DNA of 64,000 nt from Candidatus Peribacteraceae bacterium. Lineage in GTDB: Bacteria; Patescibacteriota; Gracilibacteria; Peribacterales; Peribacteraceae. Made by a program: the position numbers and the translations under genes. The stretch spans positions 1,498-65,497 of the forward strand of contig JAGOTD010000003.1 of the NCBI GenBank assembly GCA_018061945.1, read 5' to 3'. Positions 18,183-27,681 of this stretch are shown here, one piece after another. Position 1 is the first letter of the stretch, and each line of letters begins with the position of its first letter. The notes below the pieces were generated by a model. The model had not been told where the DNA came from. It was given only the letters and a program-made list of their open reading frames with translations, and ran no database searches.

Positions 18183-18952
18183 ACGGTACGTGTGCCAGAT
18201 CCGCGCCAGCTCACCCCTTTGTAGGGCGAAATATGTACGTCGGTAAATTCGGACGCGGGGAACCAGCTCGTTATTTGTTCTTTCGTTATAAACCACGTTT
18301 GCGGCGCATTCAGTTTATCGAAGACGTTCAGTAAATTGCGTTGGTAGCTCAACTTACGCCAGTTTTGGAAGTACTCAAAAAACGGCAGGAAGCGCAGTGG
18401 CAAGAAATACAAACTATAAATCGGAATGTACAGGAGGGCTGTTAGCAGATGAGCAATACCCATGACCATCGGACGAGGCAGATGATAGACGATGAGTGTT
18501 TTGATTGGTTCTAAGACAAAGCGATTTAAAAAATTTCCTTCGTTGCTATACACCCACACAATGACGCGGCCGCCTTTTTTGCAGTGACGGGCGATATTGG
18601 CAAATGAGGCGTTCGGATTATCCGTATGATGCAGAACACCGATGGAATACACGACATCGAATTGGCGATTCAAATGCATGGCAGCGATATCGTCTTCGAT
18701 CAGTTCCACATTGCTCAGGTTCTTCGTGTGTTCCTTGGAACTCGAGAGAGCGTTTAAGTCTACGCCTGTCACTTTTTTAGCATACGGCGCGACAAAGTTG
18801 ATGTGCTGACCGCCGCCACAGCCACAGTCCAAAACTTCTTTATCTTTAAATGTGTCGAATGTATTGGGCGAGATCCACTCAGTAAACAGCCACTGATTGT
18901 CGTCGTAGACGTGGTCCCATTGCCAGGCCCACTCGGATTGTTTCTGTTGCAT
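18179..18952 (-). CDS. class I SAM-dependent methyltransferase
   Basis: A 257-residue methyltransferase: EVLDCGCGGGQHINFVAPYAKKVTGVDLNA is motif I plus the acidic strand-2 end, and FDVVYSIGVLHHTDNP is the motif IV region. A basic, partly hydrophobic segment (residues 145-190) may associate with the membrane. The ATG at 18952 is preferred over the GTG at 18988 because TACACT (18960-18965) lies seven bases upstream. It is the first gene of the operon that continues with the SDR and GMC genes. The substrate is unknown, probably a sugar or lipid-linked sugar. Confidence 0.85.
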   Translation of the reverse strand: MQQKQSEWAWQWDHVYDDNQWLFTEWISPNTFDTFKDKEVLDCGCGGGQHINFVAPYAKKVTGVDLNALSSSKEHTKNLSNVELIEDDIAAMHLNRQFDVVYSIGVLHHTDNPNASFANIARHCKKGGRVIVWVYSNEGNFLNRFVLEPIKTLIVYHLPRPMVMGIAHLLTALLYIPIYSLYFLPLRFLPFFEYFQNWRKLSYQRNLLNVFDKLNAPQTWFITKEQITSWFPASEFTDVHISPYKGVSWRGSGTRTV

Positions 18953-18959
18953 GGAGCGT

Positions 18960-19040
18960 AGTGTAATGGAAACTCTGTTGTTTCGCACGTAGGCATTTTC
19001 AGTCGATTCTTCGCTTGGCAGCGCATCGTATTCTTATAGT
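18960..19040. promoter_or_regulatory. divergent leaderless promoters between methyltransferase and asnB genes
   Basis: TACACT on the minus strand (18960-18965, spacer 7) and TATAGT on the plus strand (19035-19040, spacer 8 to the asnB ATG at 19049) face outward. The asnB start is fixed by its catalytic Cys2, so at least that -10-to-ATG distance is firm. Confidence 0.65.
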
Positions 19041-19048
19041 ATGAGCAC

Positions 19049-20929
19049 ATGTGCGGAATTGCTGGCATCATTACTTTGGACGGCTCACAAGTTGATCAAG
19101 CGCAACTGGATGTGTTGATTGACGCGCTGGCCCACCGCGGACCGAATGGTCGCGGCACATACATCCACGGTTCAGTCGGCTTGGCCCAACGGCGCCTGTC
19201 TGTGCTCGATTTATCCGAAGCGGCCAGTCAGCCCATGATCAGTGCCGATGGAAAAACGGTACTGGTATTTAATGGAGAAATCTACAACTTTGCGCAGAAG
19301 CGACAAATGCTCGAAGAGCGCGGACATGTATTTCATTCAACCGGAGATACAGAGGTGCTGCTTAAGCTGTACGAAGAATTCGGACCGCAGTGCACCGATC
19401 ACTTGCGGGGGATGTTCACCTTCGCCGTGCATGATCTGAAGCGGGGGATTGTCGTACTGGCACGCGATAGAGTCGGCAAAAAACCGCTCAAGTATTTTTC
19501 AAACAGTAACGTATTTGCCTTTGCATCGGAACTCAAAGCGTTGCGCACGCTGCCCTCGTGCCCTAAAACCATGGACGCGGAAGCTGTTCATCATTTCCTT
19601 ACCATGATGTACGTGCCGGCACCTGCAACGGGTTTTGTCGGTATTCAGAAATTACCGGCGGCGACCACGCTCATCATCGATCTTGCCGGCAAGCCGATGG
19701 AGCAGAAAAAATACTGGGAGCTGCGTTACGACATCGATGAAACAACGCCACTCGAAACCTGGAAGGAGAAAATTCTGCACACGTTTAACGAGAGTGTGCA
19801 TTTGCGCATGGTGGCCGATGTACCGGTTGGCGCATTTTTATCCGGTGGTATCGACAGCGCGGCGGTTGTGGCGTTTATGAGTCGTCATAGCGCGCATCCA
19901 GTCCAAACATTTTCGATCGGCAGCTCTCTGGACTCACACAATGAATTGCCGGATGCACAGCGCATTGCCACGCTGTTTGGTACCGATCATCATCCTATTT
20001 TGGTCGAGCCGGATATCGTTCATTTACTCCCGGAATTGGTGCGGACGTACGAAGAGCCGTATGCCGATTCATCGGCCATTCCGACCTATCTGATTGCCCG
20101 CGAATCGCGCAAGTTTGTGACAGTCGCGCTCAATGGCGATGGTGGCGACGAGAATTTTGCAGGCTACGTGCGGTATCCTATTCTCCGTTTTTCCAACAGG
20201 TGGGCGACTGCACCGGGCTTTGTGCATGCGCTTGCACGGCTTGGTACATCGGTTTTCCATCGCCTAGCCAACAATACATTTAGCTACCGCTGCAAACGGT
20301 TTGAGCATTCGATGCATCTGCCGTGGCCCGAGCGTTCGCTGCAGTACTTAAGTTTTTTTACAGATGACGAAAAGCGTGGTTTGTATGCTGCGGGTTTCGG
20401 CCAGCAATTTCTCGCAACCGACAGTTGGTACGCCGCTCGTACAGCCGATGCCAGAGAGCGTGCCAAGGAAATTCTGCATCAGAACATGAGCATGGATATT
20501 GCCTCGTATTTGGCGGATGACTTGCTGCCGAAAGTCGATTTAGGCTCGATGGCGTTTGGCCTGGAAGCGCGTTCGCCGTTTCTGGATCACGAACTGCTGG
20601 AACTGACAGCGCGCATGCCGGCTCGTTACAAACTGCACGGCAAATCCAAGAAGTGGATTTTAAAAGAAATACTCAAAGGCATTGTGCCCGATGAAACACT
20701 TACGCGACCCAAATCCGGTTTCCGTTTGCCGCTCGATCATTGGTTTAGAACAAATCTTGCATCATTTGTTGACGATCGATTACTGGCAGCAGATTCAAAG
20801 CTCTGGACGATATTTGACCGCGTCAAAATGGAAGCTTTCCTCAAAACATATCGGACATCAAAAATTGATTACAGCGACCACATCTGGGCTCTGCTCTGGC
20901 TCGATGAGTGGATGAGGCAGTACACTTAA
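19049..20929 (+). CDS. asnB: asparagine synthase-like glutamine amidotransferase (paralogue 2)
   Basis: A 626-residue paralogue of the gene at 5254-7074. It starts MCGIAGIITLDG with Cys2, then HRGPNGRG, FNGEIYNF, and a synthetase pyrophosphate loop FLSGGIDSAAV near residue 265. The C-terminal RSPFLDHELLE and KWILKEILKG segments are typical of AsnB. Two copies inside a sugar locus, each as a separate unit, suggest that at least one amidates a uronic acid or another carboxylate in the glycan. The next gene starts six bases after its stop and has its -10 hexamer inside the last codons of this one. Confidence 0.9.
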   Translation: MCGIAGIITLDGSQVDQAQLDVLIDALAHRGPNGRGTYIHGSVGLAQRRLSVLDLSEAASQPMISADGKTVLVFNGEIYNFAQKRQMLEERGHVFHSTGDTEVLLKLYEEFGPQCTDHLRGMFTFAVHDLKRGIVVLARDRVGKKPLKYFSNSNVFAFASELKALRTLPSCPKTMDAEAVHHFLTMMYVPAPATGFVGIQKLPAATTLIIDLAGKPMEQKKYWELRYDIDETTPLETWKEKILHTFNESVHLRMVADVPVGAFLSGGIDSAAVVAFMSRHSAHPVQTFSIGSSLDSHNELPDAQRIATLFGTDHHPILVEPDIVHLLPELVRTYEEPYADSSAIPTYLIARESRKFVTVALNGDGGDENFAGYVRYPILRFSNRWATAPGFVHALARLGTSVFHRLANNTFSYRCKRFEHSMHLPWPERSLQYLSFFTDDEKRGLYAAGFGQQFLATDSWYAARTADARERAKEILHQNMSMDIASYLADDLLPKVDLGSMAFGLEARSPFLDHELLELTARMPARYKLHGKSKKWILKEILKGIVPDETLTRPKSGFRLPLDHWFRTNLASFVDDRLLAADSKLWTIFDRVKMEAFLKTYRTSKIDYSDHIWALLWLDEWMRQYT

Positions 20930-20934
20930 GCCTG

Positions 20935-22167
20935 GTGACAAAGAAAGTTTTCACTATCGGCTTTGTTCTGTATGCCATACTTTGTGCGGTCGTCTTTTCA
21001 AGTTGGCTTCCCTATGGGCCTGCCGACGGCTTTGCCGGTGATGCCGATGCGTATAACCGCGGGGCAATCAACTTGGCGCAATCGGGATTCTATTCGTACG
21101 ATGGCATTCATCCAACCGCCGAGCGTGAGCCAGGATACAGTCTGTTTTTGGCTGTTATCTATTGGATTTTCGGTATCGGTAATTTTCGTGCGGTGTTCAT
21201 AGTGCAGGCACTTGTCTACGTCGCAGCAGTCACACTCTTCTGTCGTCAGCTCGTTCCAATGGCCGGCAAACGTACAGCGGGTATTGCGTTTTTTTTGCTG
21301 CTCACACAAATCTCGGTCTTTCATGCGATCTTCACGTTGTACCGCGAAATCAGCGCTCTCATCGCCCTTCTACTGTTTGCAACTGTGTTTCTCTCGTATC
21401 AGCGTAAGTCGACTTACATGAAGGCAATTGGAATGGGTATAACGCTCGGCTACAGCATCCTCTGTTATTTTTCCTTTCTCTTTTTTCCGTTCGCTCTGGT
21501 CGGCTTATTACTGTGGCAGAAATTTCCGTGGAAACACATTCTGATCAGCTTCCTTATTTGTATGAGTATTGTGTCAGTGTGGGTGCTGCGTAACAAAGCC
21601 TACGGCGATAGTGCGTCTATGGCTTCGTGGCGCGTATCGGTTATGTTGTACGTGCGTGGCGAACAAGCAGTACGTGTCACCGGCACCGAGCCGTTTATGT
21701 GTCTGTGGGCCGAATACATCTCGCGCAATTGGGAAGGGCGCAGCTCTGCGTGCAGCTTTAACGGCGTTATGCATACCGAGCTGCCCGAAAAATTCGATCA
21801 AACATTCGCCGCAAAAATATCGGGTGAAGCCAAGCAGAAAATTCTGTCGCATATTGGCAATTACCTGTGGTTTTCGGTTTTCGAAATTCTTGAGCTCCAT
21901 TTGCCATTTGTCGGTGCAGGATGGAGTCGCCTGTATAATATCGCTGCATCCGTGACACTACTGTGTACGTACATCGGTTGTTTGTTTTCGTGGCTGTATG
22001 TTCGTATGAAAAAGTATCTCCTCTTCGTCTTGCTTATTGGCTACAATACGTCGTTTTTCATTCTGACTGATGCCACTCCGCGGTACTTGATGCCCGTCAT
22101 CTTCTGTTATGTATTGTTTGCCGCTTTGGGCTACAATCGACTCCTTACTCGTTTCACAAAGGCATGA
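20935..22167 (+). CDS. multi-spanning GT-C-type glycosyltransferase
   Basis: A 410-residue membrane protein. The first external loop has GFAGDADAYNRGAINLAQSGFYSYDG and then TAEREPGYSLFLAVIYWIFG, the acidic D-x-x-x-Y and REPGYP-like motif of GT39-type polyprenyl-phosphosugar transferases. The GTG at 20935 is chosen because TACACT (20921-20926), which itself encodes the last two residues of asnB, ends eight bases before it; the ATG further upstream would overlap asnB. The stop overlaps the next gene as ATGA, so the two are probably translated together and may form a donor-synthesis and transfer pair. Confidence 0.7.
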   Translation: MTKKVFTIGFVLYAILCAVVFSSWLPYGPADGFAGDADAYNRGAINLAQSGFYSYDGIHPTAEREPGYSLFLAVIYWIFGIGNFRAVFIVQALVYVAAVTLFCRQLVPMAGKRTAGIAFFLLLTQISVFHAIFTLYREISALIALLLFATVFLSYQRKSTYMKAIGMGITLGYSILCYFSFLFFPFALVGLLLWQKFPWKHILISFLICMSIVSVWVLRNKAYGDSASMASWRVSVMLYVRGEQAVRVTGTEPFMCLWAEYISRNWEGRSSACSFNGVMHTELPEKFDQTFAAKISGEAKQKILSHIGNYLWFSVFEILELHLPFVGAGWSRLYNIAASVTLLCTYIGCLFSWLYVRMKKYLLFVLLIGYNTSFFILTDATPRYLMPVIFCYVLFAALGYNRLLTRFTKA

Positions 22168-23018
22168 CCGCTTTTTCCGTTATTATTCCGGCCTACAACG
22201 AACAGGATGGAATCGGCTCTGTTATCGATGTTATTCGCGCGCAGCATCCGTCTGCCGAAATTATTGTCGTGGATGATGGATCGACCGATGCCACGGCTCA
22301 GAAAGCAGCCGAGAAAGGGGTGCAGGTGGTACGCCATCCGGCCAATGCGGGATACGGCAAGAGTCTGAAAGACGGTATTCTGATGGCGAGTAATGATATT
22401 ATTGTCATTACTGATGCGGACGGAAGTTACCCGGTTGAAACGATGCAAACACTCGTTGATACACTCGAGCAAGGGTTCGATATGGTCGTAGGAGCCAGGC
22501 AGGGAACCAAGCAATACGATTCTTTTCTAAAGGCGCCCGCACGTTTATTTTTCCGCTTTCTTGTTGAATTTACAGTGGGCCGACACATTCCGGATATCAA
22601 CTCTGGCTTTCGTGCATTTCGCAAAAGCCAGGCGTTGCCGTATTTCCCCGACTTGTGTCAGGGATTCAGTTTTACGACGACCATCACACTTATCTACTGT
22701 CTCACCAGTAAGTTTGTTACCTATCTGCCGATTGAATACCGTCCGCGCATCGGCAAATCCAAAGTGCGTATCATTCGTGATTCACTACGCACACTCCAGT
22801 ACATTACCGAAGTGATTGCCACCTACAATCCGCTCAAGCTCTTTTTGTTGCTCACCGCGATGGATCTCGCGTGCGCAGGTATTGCCGCAATCATCGCCAT
22901 AGTGTTTGCCAATACGAGTATCGGTATACTGGCATCACTCTTGCTTGTTGGATCATTCATTCTGTTTGGCATGGGAATCATGGCCTATAGTCTGCGTGGT
23001 AAGCGCCCTTCGTTGTAA
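22164..23018 (+). CDS. GT2 glycosyltransferase with C-terminal membrane helices (polyprenyl-phosphate sugar synthase-like)
   Basis: A 284-residue GT2: FSVIIPAYNEQDGI, IIVVDDGSTDATA, IVITDADGSYP with the DAD metal site, and PDINSGFRAFRKS. Two hydrophobic helices (FLLLTAMDLACAGIAAIIAIVF and ILASLLLVGSFILFGMGIM) close the protein, as in GtrB/ArnC and DPM1-III relatives that attach sugars to polyprenyl phosphate. The four-base overlap with the preceding GT-C gene supports a joint role: this enzyme would make the lipid-linked donor that the GT-C protein uses. Confidence 0.85.
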   Translation: MTAFSVIIPAYNEQDGIGSVIDVIRAQHPSAEIIVVDDGSTDATAQKAAEKGVQVVRHPANAGYGKSLKDGILMASNDIIVITDADGSYPVETMQTLVDTLEQGFDMVVGARQGTKQYDSFLKAPARLFFRFLVEFTVGRHIPDINSGFRAFRKSQALPYFPDLCQGFSFTTTITLIYCLTSKFVTYLPIEYRPRIGKSKVRIIRDSLRTLQYITEVIATYNPLKLFLLLTAMDLACAGIAAIIAIVFANTSIGILASLLLVGSFILFGMGIMAYSLRGKRPSL

Positions 23019-23022
23019 TTTT

Positions 23023-24789
23023 ATGCATCAGATCTCTGCATTCCGTCGTCTGTTTCCCCGTAATCGGGAGGATCGACTCTGGATTGTTGCCGTGGTTCTT
23101 TGTAGTGCTCTGTTTGCTTTTGCCTGTGTATTACCGCATGTGTTACAAGTGCGGGATGCTCAGTATCCGTATCAGGGGATTGCGATTATGCCCACCGATC
23201 AGGAGTTTTACTACGCCGCACGAGTGCGGGAAGTAGCCGATGGTTTTTGGTCGGTTGGTAATGCGTATCGCGAAACGAAAGATACCCCGGGACTGCAGCC
23301 GGCATTTCCGGAATGGACGATTGCGATGGCAGGCCGAATATTTGGATTCGATCCAGTTACAGCTTTTCTTCTATCGCGCATAGTGCTCGGCTTTTTAGTA
23401 TCATTTCTTTTTATTGGCCTTTTTACTGCGCTTACTCGTCGAAAGTGGGAGGTCTTACTTGCTGTTGCTTTTCTGCTGTTTGCAGGCAGCATTCTCGGTT
23501 CGCCGTGGAATATTATGTCGATGCTGTTCGATGTCCACGCGCACGATTGGCTGCGCTTTGCGCGGCCCGTGAATCCGCAGTGGAGTAGTGCCTGGTTTTT
23601 ACTTGCCGTGTGGTTGCTGCATGCGTGGCTCACACATCGAAAAGCTTGGCAGATGCCGCTCATTGCGATGTGTACGGCTGTCATGCTGTATTCGTACGTG
23701 TATGCGTGGACATTTATGGGTGTCGTGCTGGTGTGCGTGTTTGTCCAGTGTGCTTTGAATAAAGATACTAAACGTCTGCTGGATTTTGTGTGGTTCGGAT
23801 TTATTTTTTTCCTCCTAGCGCTGCCGTACGCGTTTCATATGCATGAGTTGGTTAATAATTCCCTCTACGCCGAGACAGCGGTGCGTCAGGGTTTAGTTGA
23901 GCGCCGCCTACCAGTTTTTGGTGTCTGGGCAACGGTCTTGGTGCTTCTCATTCCGTTTCGTAAATGGCTGATGCCGGCGGGCTTCGGCTTGGTTCCTGCA
24001 TTTGCGGTCGCCGGTATTGTGACTCTTAATCAGCAGCTTATCACCGGTCAGTACTTAGTTCCGCATCACTATCATTGGTATTTTGTGCAGCCGCTTGCAA
24101 GCTTGTTTCTGGTAACCGGTTTTTTCAGTCTCGTGTCGCTCTATCTGCCGAAGAAATGGAGCGTCGCACTGGGATCTCTTCTCATGCTGTTCTTTGTCGC
24201 ATTTGGTTTTGTGCAGCAACAGCGCGGGTACAACGACAGTGCAAAGTATTGGGGACAGTTGCAGCAATATGCGCCTGTCATGCAGGCGATTAGGCAGCAA
24301 GGCATCGGCCCCCGGCAGGTTATTTTCATCAGTAATCAGTCACCCATTTTGCCAGATCTCACCGCTGTCTATACGGCAGCAGATGTGTACTTTGCCGGCA
24401 ATGCCAACGGATTTTTAACCTCCGATGCCCGCGCTCGCAATTCGTACTTTATGGATTTATGGCTGCAGGGAGTGACTCCAGAGCAGGCAGAAAAAGAGTT
24501 TCCGACGACTCGGCGATTCATGCTCAGTAGCCGCGTGCATTCCATTTACTATCGCGAGCTGTTGGATGATTACAGCGCCATTCCGGATGTCGAAGTTGCT
24601 GCCAGTATTCAGGCTTACAAAGATTTCTTTGCACTCACAACGGACGAAAAAATCGCCCTGCATCCCATGCAGTTTGCGCTCTTTACTCCTCTCGATACAA
24701 AAACCGATGCATGGACAGATCTTCTGAATCATTCGAATGTCCTGTTTCAGGAAAATGGCTATGTGCTGGCAAAAATCGTTACACGATAG
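23023..24789 (+). CDS. large multi-spanning membrane protein, GT-C-like
   Basis: A 588-residue protein with repeated hydrophobic helices and a soluble C-terminal part from about residue 440. The first external loop holds MPTDQEFYYAARVREVADG and then GLQPAFPEWTIAMAGRIFG, which has the acidic-plus-YY arrangement of GT-C proteins. The ATG at 23023 is four bases after the stop of the GT2 gene, so this is the third member of a co-directional group 19049-24789. The last 11 bases overlap the convergent SDR gene. Exact function unknown. Confidence 0.65.
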   Translation: MHQISAFRRLFPRNREDRLWIVAVVLCSALFAFACVLPHVLQVRDAQYPYQGIAIMPTDQEFYYAARVREVADGFWSVGNAYRETKDTPGLQPAFPEWTIAMAGRIFGFDPVTAFLLSRIVLGFLVSFLFIGLFTALTRRKWEVLLAVAFLLFAGSILGSPWNIMSMLFDVHAHDWLRFARPVNPQWSSAWFLLAVWLLHAWLTHRKAWQMPLIAMCTAVMLYSYVYAWTFMGVVLVCVFVQCALNKDTKRLLDFVWFGFIFFLLALPYAFHMHELVNNSLYAETAVRQGLVERRLPVFGVWATVLVLLIPFRKWLMPAGFGLVPAFAVAGIVTLNQQLITGQYLVPHHYHWYFVQPLASLFLVTGFFSLVSLYLPKKWSVALGSLLMLFFVAFGFVQQQRGYNDSAKYWGQLQQYAPVMQAIRQQGIGPRQVIFISNQSPILPDLTAVYTAADVYFAGNANGFLTSDARARNSYFMDLWLQGVTPEQAEKEFPTTRRFMLSSRVHSIYYRELLDDYSAIPDVEVAASIQAYKDFFALTTDEKIALHPMQFALFTPLDTKTDAWTDLLNHSNVLFQENGYVLAKIVTR

Positions 24790-25762
24790 CAGGACGTAGC
24801 AGCTGGCCTTTGGCGTATTGTAAACGTTGATGGTCATGCAGCTGAGCAATGCCTTCGGGCAGTGTCAGTGGGTTTTCTGTACGTATAGCCGGCAAGACGA
24901 CAGACATAAACCGCATGCTGTGACGATGCTGTGCGCTCAGAGCATTGGCACTCGTGATAATGCGCAGCGGCTGTCTGCTGATGCGATTGAAGATGCTCAC
25001 AATCTGCGCAACGGTTGTCGGCCGCTCACTGCAGAAGAGCTTGATGTATCGACTTGGTGGCTTGCTGAGTATAAAGCGCAGGCACGTCAGAATGGCAGAG
25101 CTGCATTCATCGACATGCAGATAGTCGCGGGTGGTATCGAGTGGCACAAAAATATGCACCGGCATATGAAACAGCAGGCTGCGTGAAATATGCGAAATAA
25201 TTCCCTGTGGCTTCTGTACATTCTGCCCGGGACCGTACAAGTTTGAAATTCGACCGATGAGAGTGGAGTTCCCAGGATTCTTTTCTTGCCACTGTGTGAG
25301 TAGATCTTCCTGTGCCAATTTCGTTTTGCCGTACTGCGACAGTGGATGGCTGGCAGATTCTTCAGTTAATACACTGTCTGGACTATCGCCATAGACAGCT
25401 CCGGCAGAGCTGGCTAAAAAGACACATCCTTTTGCATGAAGGAGCGATGGCTCCAGGCTGATGGCTGCTAGAAGCGATGCAAAGTATTCCTCTTCACGCC
25501 GTAATTGATCTGCACTTGTTCCGATTACCCCCGCACCTGCCGCCCAACAAATGAGCCATTGTCCGCCGTGCGTTTGTACGGAGGCAGCAAGATGACGTAC
25601 CGTGTCCTTCCAGGCTTGCTCGACAGATAGTGTGTTGTGCCATTCTATTGGCGATGTCGGGCGAATCACGTGTGTCGGCTGTAGTTGATTGCTCGCTTTT
25701 CGCTCAAGAGCCGAGCCGAGCATGCCGCCTCTGCCAATCACCCAGAGCGAGAGGGGAGTCAT
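24779..25762 (-). CDS. NAD-dependent epimerase/dehydratase (divergent SDR)
   Basis: A 327-residue extended SDR-like protein. SLWVIGRGGMLGSALER is the N-terminal nucleotide loop in a variant G-x-G-x-x-G form, FLASSAGAVYGDSPDSVLTEE carries the Ser and a VYG motif, and YGKTKLAQE is the Y-x-x-x-K pair. RISNLYGPGQN and DYLHVDECS match the C-terminal substrate-side motifs. It starts three bases after the GT2 gene stop at 25766 and is the last gene of a minus-strand operon that runs down from 30791. The substrate is a nucleotide sugar of unknown type. Confidence 0.8.
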   Translation of the reverse strand: MTPLSLWVIGRGGMLGSALERKASNQLQPTHVIRPTSPIEWHNTLSVEQAWKDTVRHLAASVQTHGGQWLICWAAGAGVIGTSADQLRREEEYFASLLAAISLEPSLLHAKGCVFLASSAGAVYGDSPDSVLTEESASHPLSQYGKTKLAQEDLLTQWQEKNPGNSTLIGRISNLYGPGQNVQKPQGIISHISRSLLFHMPVHIFVPLDTTRDYLHVDECSSAILTCLRFILSKPPSRYIKLFCSERPTTVAQIVSIFNRISRQPLRIITSANALSAQHRHSMRFMSVVLPAIRTENPLTLPEGIAQLHDHQRLQYAKGQLLRPAIV

Positions 25763-25765
25763 GGT

Positions 25766-26785
25766 TTACGAGCGAGTATGTGGATGGCGACGCGGTTTGG
25801 AGGCAATAAGATACAGCGGTTTGCCCATCATAATAGTGAGGGCAACTGCCAGATACTCGGCAATGATACCAAGCGAAAACAGAATACAGCCCGAGAAGAA
25901 CGACACGACAATCACGATCGATGCCCAGCCTTGCACTGGTACTTGCAGGGCGAATTTGACGTAGAGAGCATAGATCGTCAGCAGAATTGCCAGGAACATA
26001 GAGAGCATGCCAAGTGCGGCAATAATACGCAGTGGCCGCGTGCCAGCTGTCAGTACCAGTCGTAAGAAATGCCGGATCAATTTCTGCAGCGAATACCCCG
26101 ATGGTCGATCCATTTCTTGGCGCAGCGTGACGGGGCAGTGGCTGGCTTTGGCAACAACCCAGAACAAGGCGACATCTAGATACACGCTGTTACCGCAGTA
26201 GGCCGCCAAACTACGGGCGATTTCCCCATCAATGAAGCGGAAGCTGTTAAACGAACCGGCAGCGGCGCTGCCCAGTAAGTAGCGAGCCACGAATTTACTG
26301 CCTTTGCTTAAGCTGTTGCGCACAAAGCCATGCGGTGGCGCATTCGTTGGCTTACCGTACACGAGCTGGGAGCAGTCCGTCATTGCGGTATCCAGCATGG
26401 CGGCAATATCGGCTGGATCCTGCTGGCCGTCCTCATCCATCGTGACGACCCACTGGCCGGTTGAACACGACATACCGGCAAGCGTTGCCGGGTGTTGACC
26501 AAAATTACGCGATAGCCACACTGGTCGGACGCAAGAATGTTTGGTAGCTAATTTTTGGATAACCGTATCCGATGCATCCGGTCCGCAGTCGTGAACGAGG
26601 ATAATTTCGGTAATCTGAAAGCGATGATGATGTTTGGTGTGCTGGATGTGCGTGAGTGGTAGCAGTTCTTCCAGCAGAGATGGTAATGTTTTTTCACCCT
26701 GATACACCGGAATGACAGCCGAGATCAGATGAACAGCCGATGCAGTAGAGTCAGTATGAGACATAGCAGCGCTTAAGCGTATCAT
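25766..26785 (-). CDS. GT2 glycosyltransferase, GtrB/ArnC-like
   Basis: A 339-residue GT2: ISAVIPVYQGEKTLPSLLEEL, ILVHDCGPDASDTVI, WVVTMDEDGQQDPADI with the DED-type metal site, and FRFIDGEIARSLAAYCGNSVYLDVALFWV. Two transmembrane helices follow (IIAALGMLSMFLAILLTIYAL and ASIVIVVSFFSGCILFSLGII). GtrB/ArnC enzymes transfer a sugar from NDP-sugar to undecaprenyl phosphate at the membrane. The ATG at 26785 overlaps the stop of the upstream methyltransferase by one base (TAATG), which implies coupled translation; a Met at codon 8 is an alternative. Confidence 0.88.
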   Translation of the reverse strand: MIRLSAAMSHTDSTASAVHLISAVIPVYQGEKTLPSLLEELLPLTHIQHTKHHHRFQITEIILVHDCGPDASDTVIQKLATKHSCVRPVWLSRNFGQHPATLAGMSCSTGQWVVTMDEDGQQDPADIAAMLDTAMTDCSQLVYGKPTNAPPHGFVRNSLSKGSKFVARYLLGSAAAGSFNSFRFIDGEIARSLAAYCGNSVYLDVALFWVVAKASHCPVTLRQEMDRPSGYSLQKLIRHFLRLVLTAGTRPLRIIAALGMLSMFLAILLTIYALYVKFALQVPVQGWASIVIVVSFFSGCILFSLGIIAEYLAVALTIMMGKPLYLIASKPRRHPHTRS

Positions 26786-27630
26786 TATTTGGTGACGACT
26801 GCATAGAACTGACCGGCGCCGTGAATAGCCGTCGGATAGCGCGCAAACAGGTAGTCTAAGAATTTAATCGGAAAAAAGATAACTAGTAGCAGCATCGAGA
26901 GCAAGTTATACAGCGGCGTCCAGCCAAACGAGAGCACAATTGCAACCCAGGTTGTTAGCTGACCCATCAGCGCGCCAGATGGCCCTGAGCGCACGCCGAT
27001 TTTTTCGATGGTTGCGCCTTTGCACATTTCCTGCACGCCCGTTTGTGACCAGCGGTAGAAATCGTTAGGACAAGCGTGAAACGGATACACGAATGGCACC
27101 ACAATATACATTTGGCCGCCGGGTTTGAGGACACGCAACATATCGGCCATAATCGCATTCGGGTCTGGCACATGTTCGAGCAAGCTCTCGCAGATGATGC
27201 CGTCGATAGAATTGTCGGCGAGTGGCAAACGCGTGGCATCGGCTACGATATCTACACCTTTGTAATAGAAAATATCGACATTGAGGACATTTGCTGTAAA
27301 CGTATGCACACCCGAACCGATATTCAGTAGTGTGCTTTTTTCTGAAAAACGTTTGAGAAAGCGCTGAGCCGAGAGTCCAGTGTGGCACACCGGGCTAATA
27401 ATATAAATGAGCGCGACATACAGCCACGGAAAGGTACGAAGAAGTGTTTTGACCGTATTAACGAGCCCCGATCGCTCTTCTTCCATATGTGCCTCCAAAT
27501 CCTGGGGCACAAAAATAGGCACGCCGTTTTGAATGGTGAATGTGTCGCCATTTTGTTCGCACACGAGAGTGTTGTCTTTGCGCACAAGAGGTGTCCGCAA
27601 AACTGGGTGCACAAAATTGATATGCTGCAT
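26785..27630 (-). CDS. class I SAM-dependent methyltransferase with N-terminal Trm112-like stretch
   Basis: A 281-residue protein. Residues 1-45 (VLRTPLVRKDNTLVCEQNGDTFTIQNGVPIFV) look like the small YcaR/Trm112 fold often fused before methyltransferases. The SAM region is weak at motif I (LLNIGSGVHTFTANVLNVDIFYYKGVDIVADATRLP) but FDG-like and EHVPDPNAIMADMLRVLKPGGQMYIVVPFVYPFHACPNDFYRW is the typical Methyltransf_11 core. TATACT (27639-27644) lies eight bases before the ATG at 27630, so I prefer it to the ATG at 27669, although the latter would sit 12 bases after the upstream gene. Substrate unknown. Confidence 0.8.
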   Translation of the reverse strand: MQHINFVHPVLRTPLVRKDNTLVCEQNGDTFTIQNGVPIFVPQDLEAHMEEERSGLVNTVKTLLRTFPWLYVALIYIISPVCHTGLSAQRFLKRFSEKSTLLNIGSGVHTFTANVLNVDIFYYKGVDIVADATRLPLADNSIDGIICESLLEHVPDPNAIMADMLRVLKPGGQMYIVVPFVYPFHACPNDFYRWSQTGVQEMCKGATIEKIGVRSGPSGALMGQLTTWVAIVLSFGWTPLYNLLSMLLLVIFFPIKFLDYLFARYPTAIHGAGQFYAVVTK

Positions 27631-27681
27631 GCACGTAGAGTATACGGCGGCCTGGCGTTTATCAAACATCTCTATGGTTTG

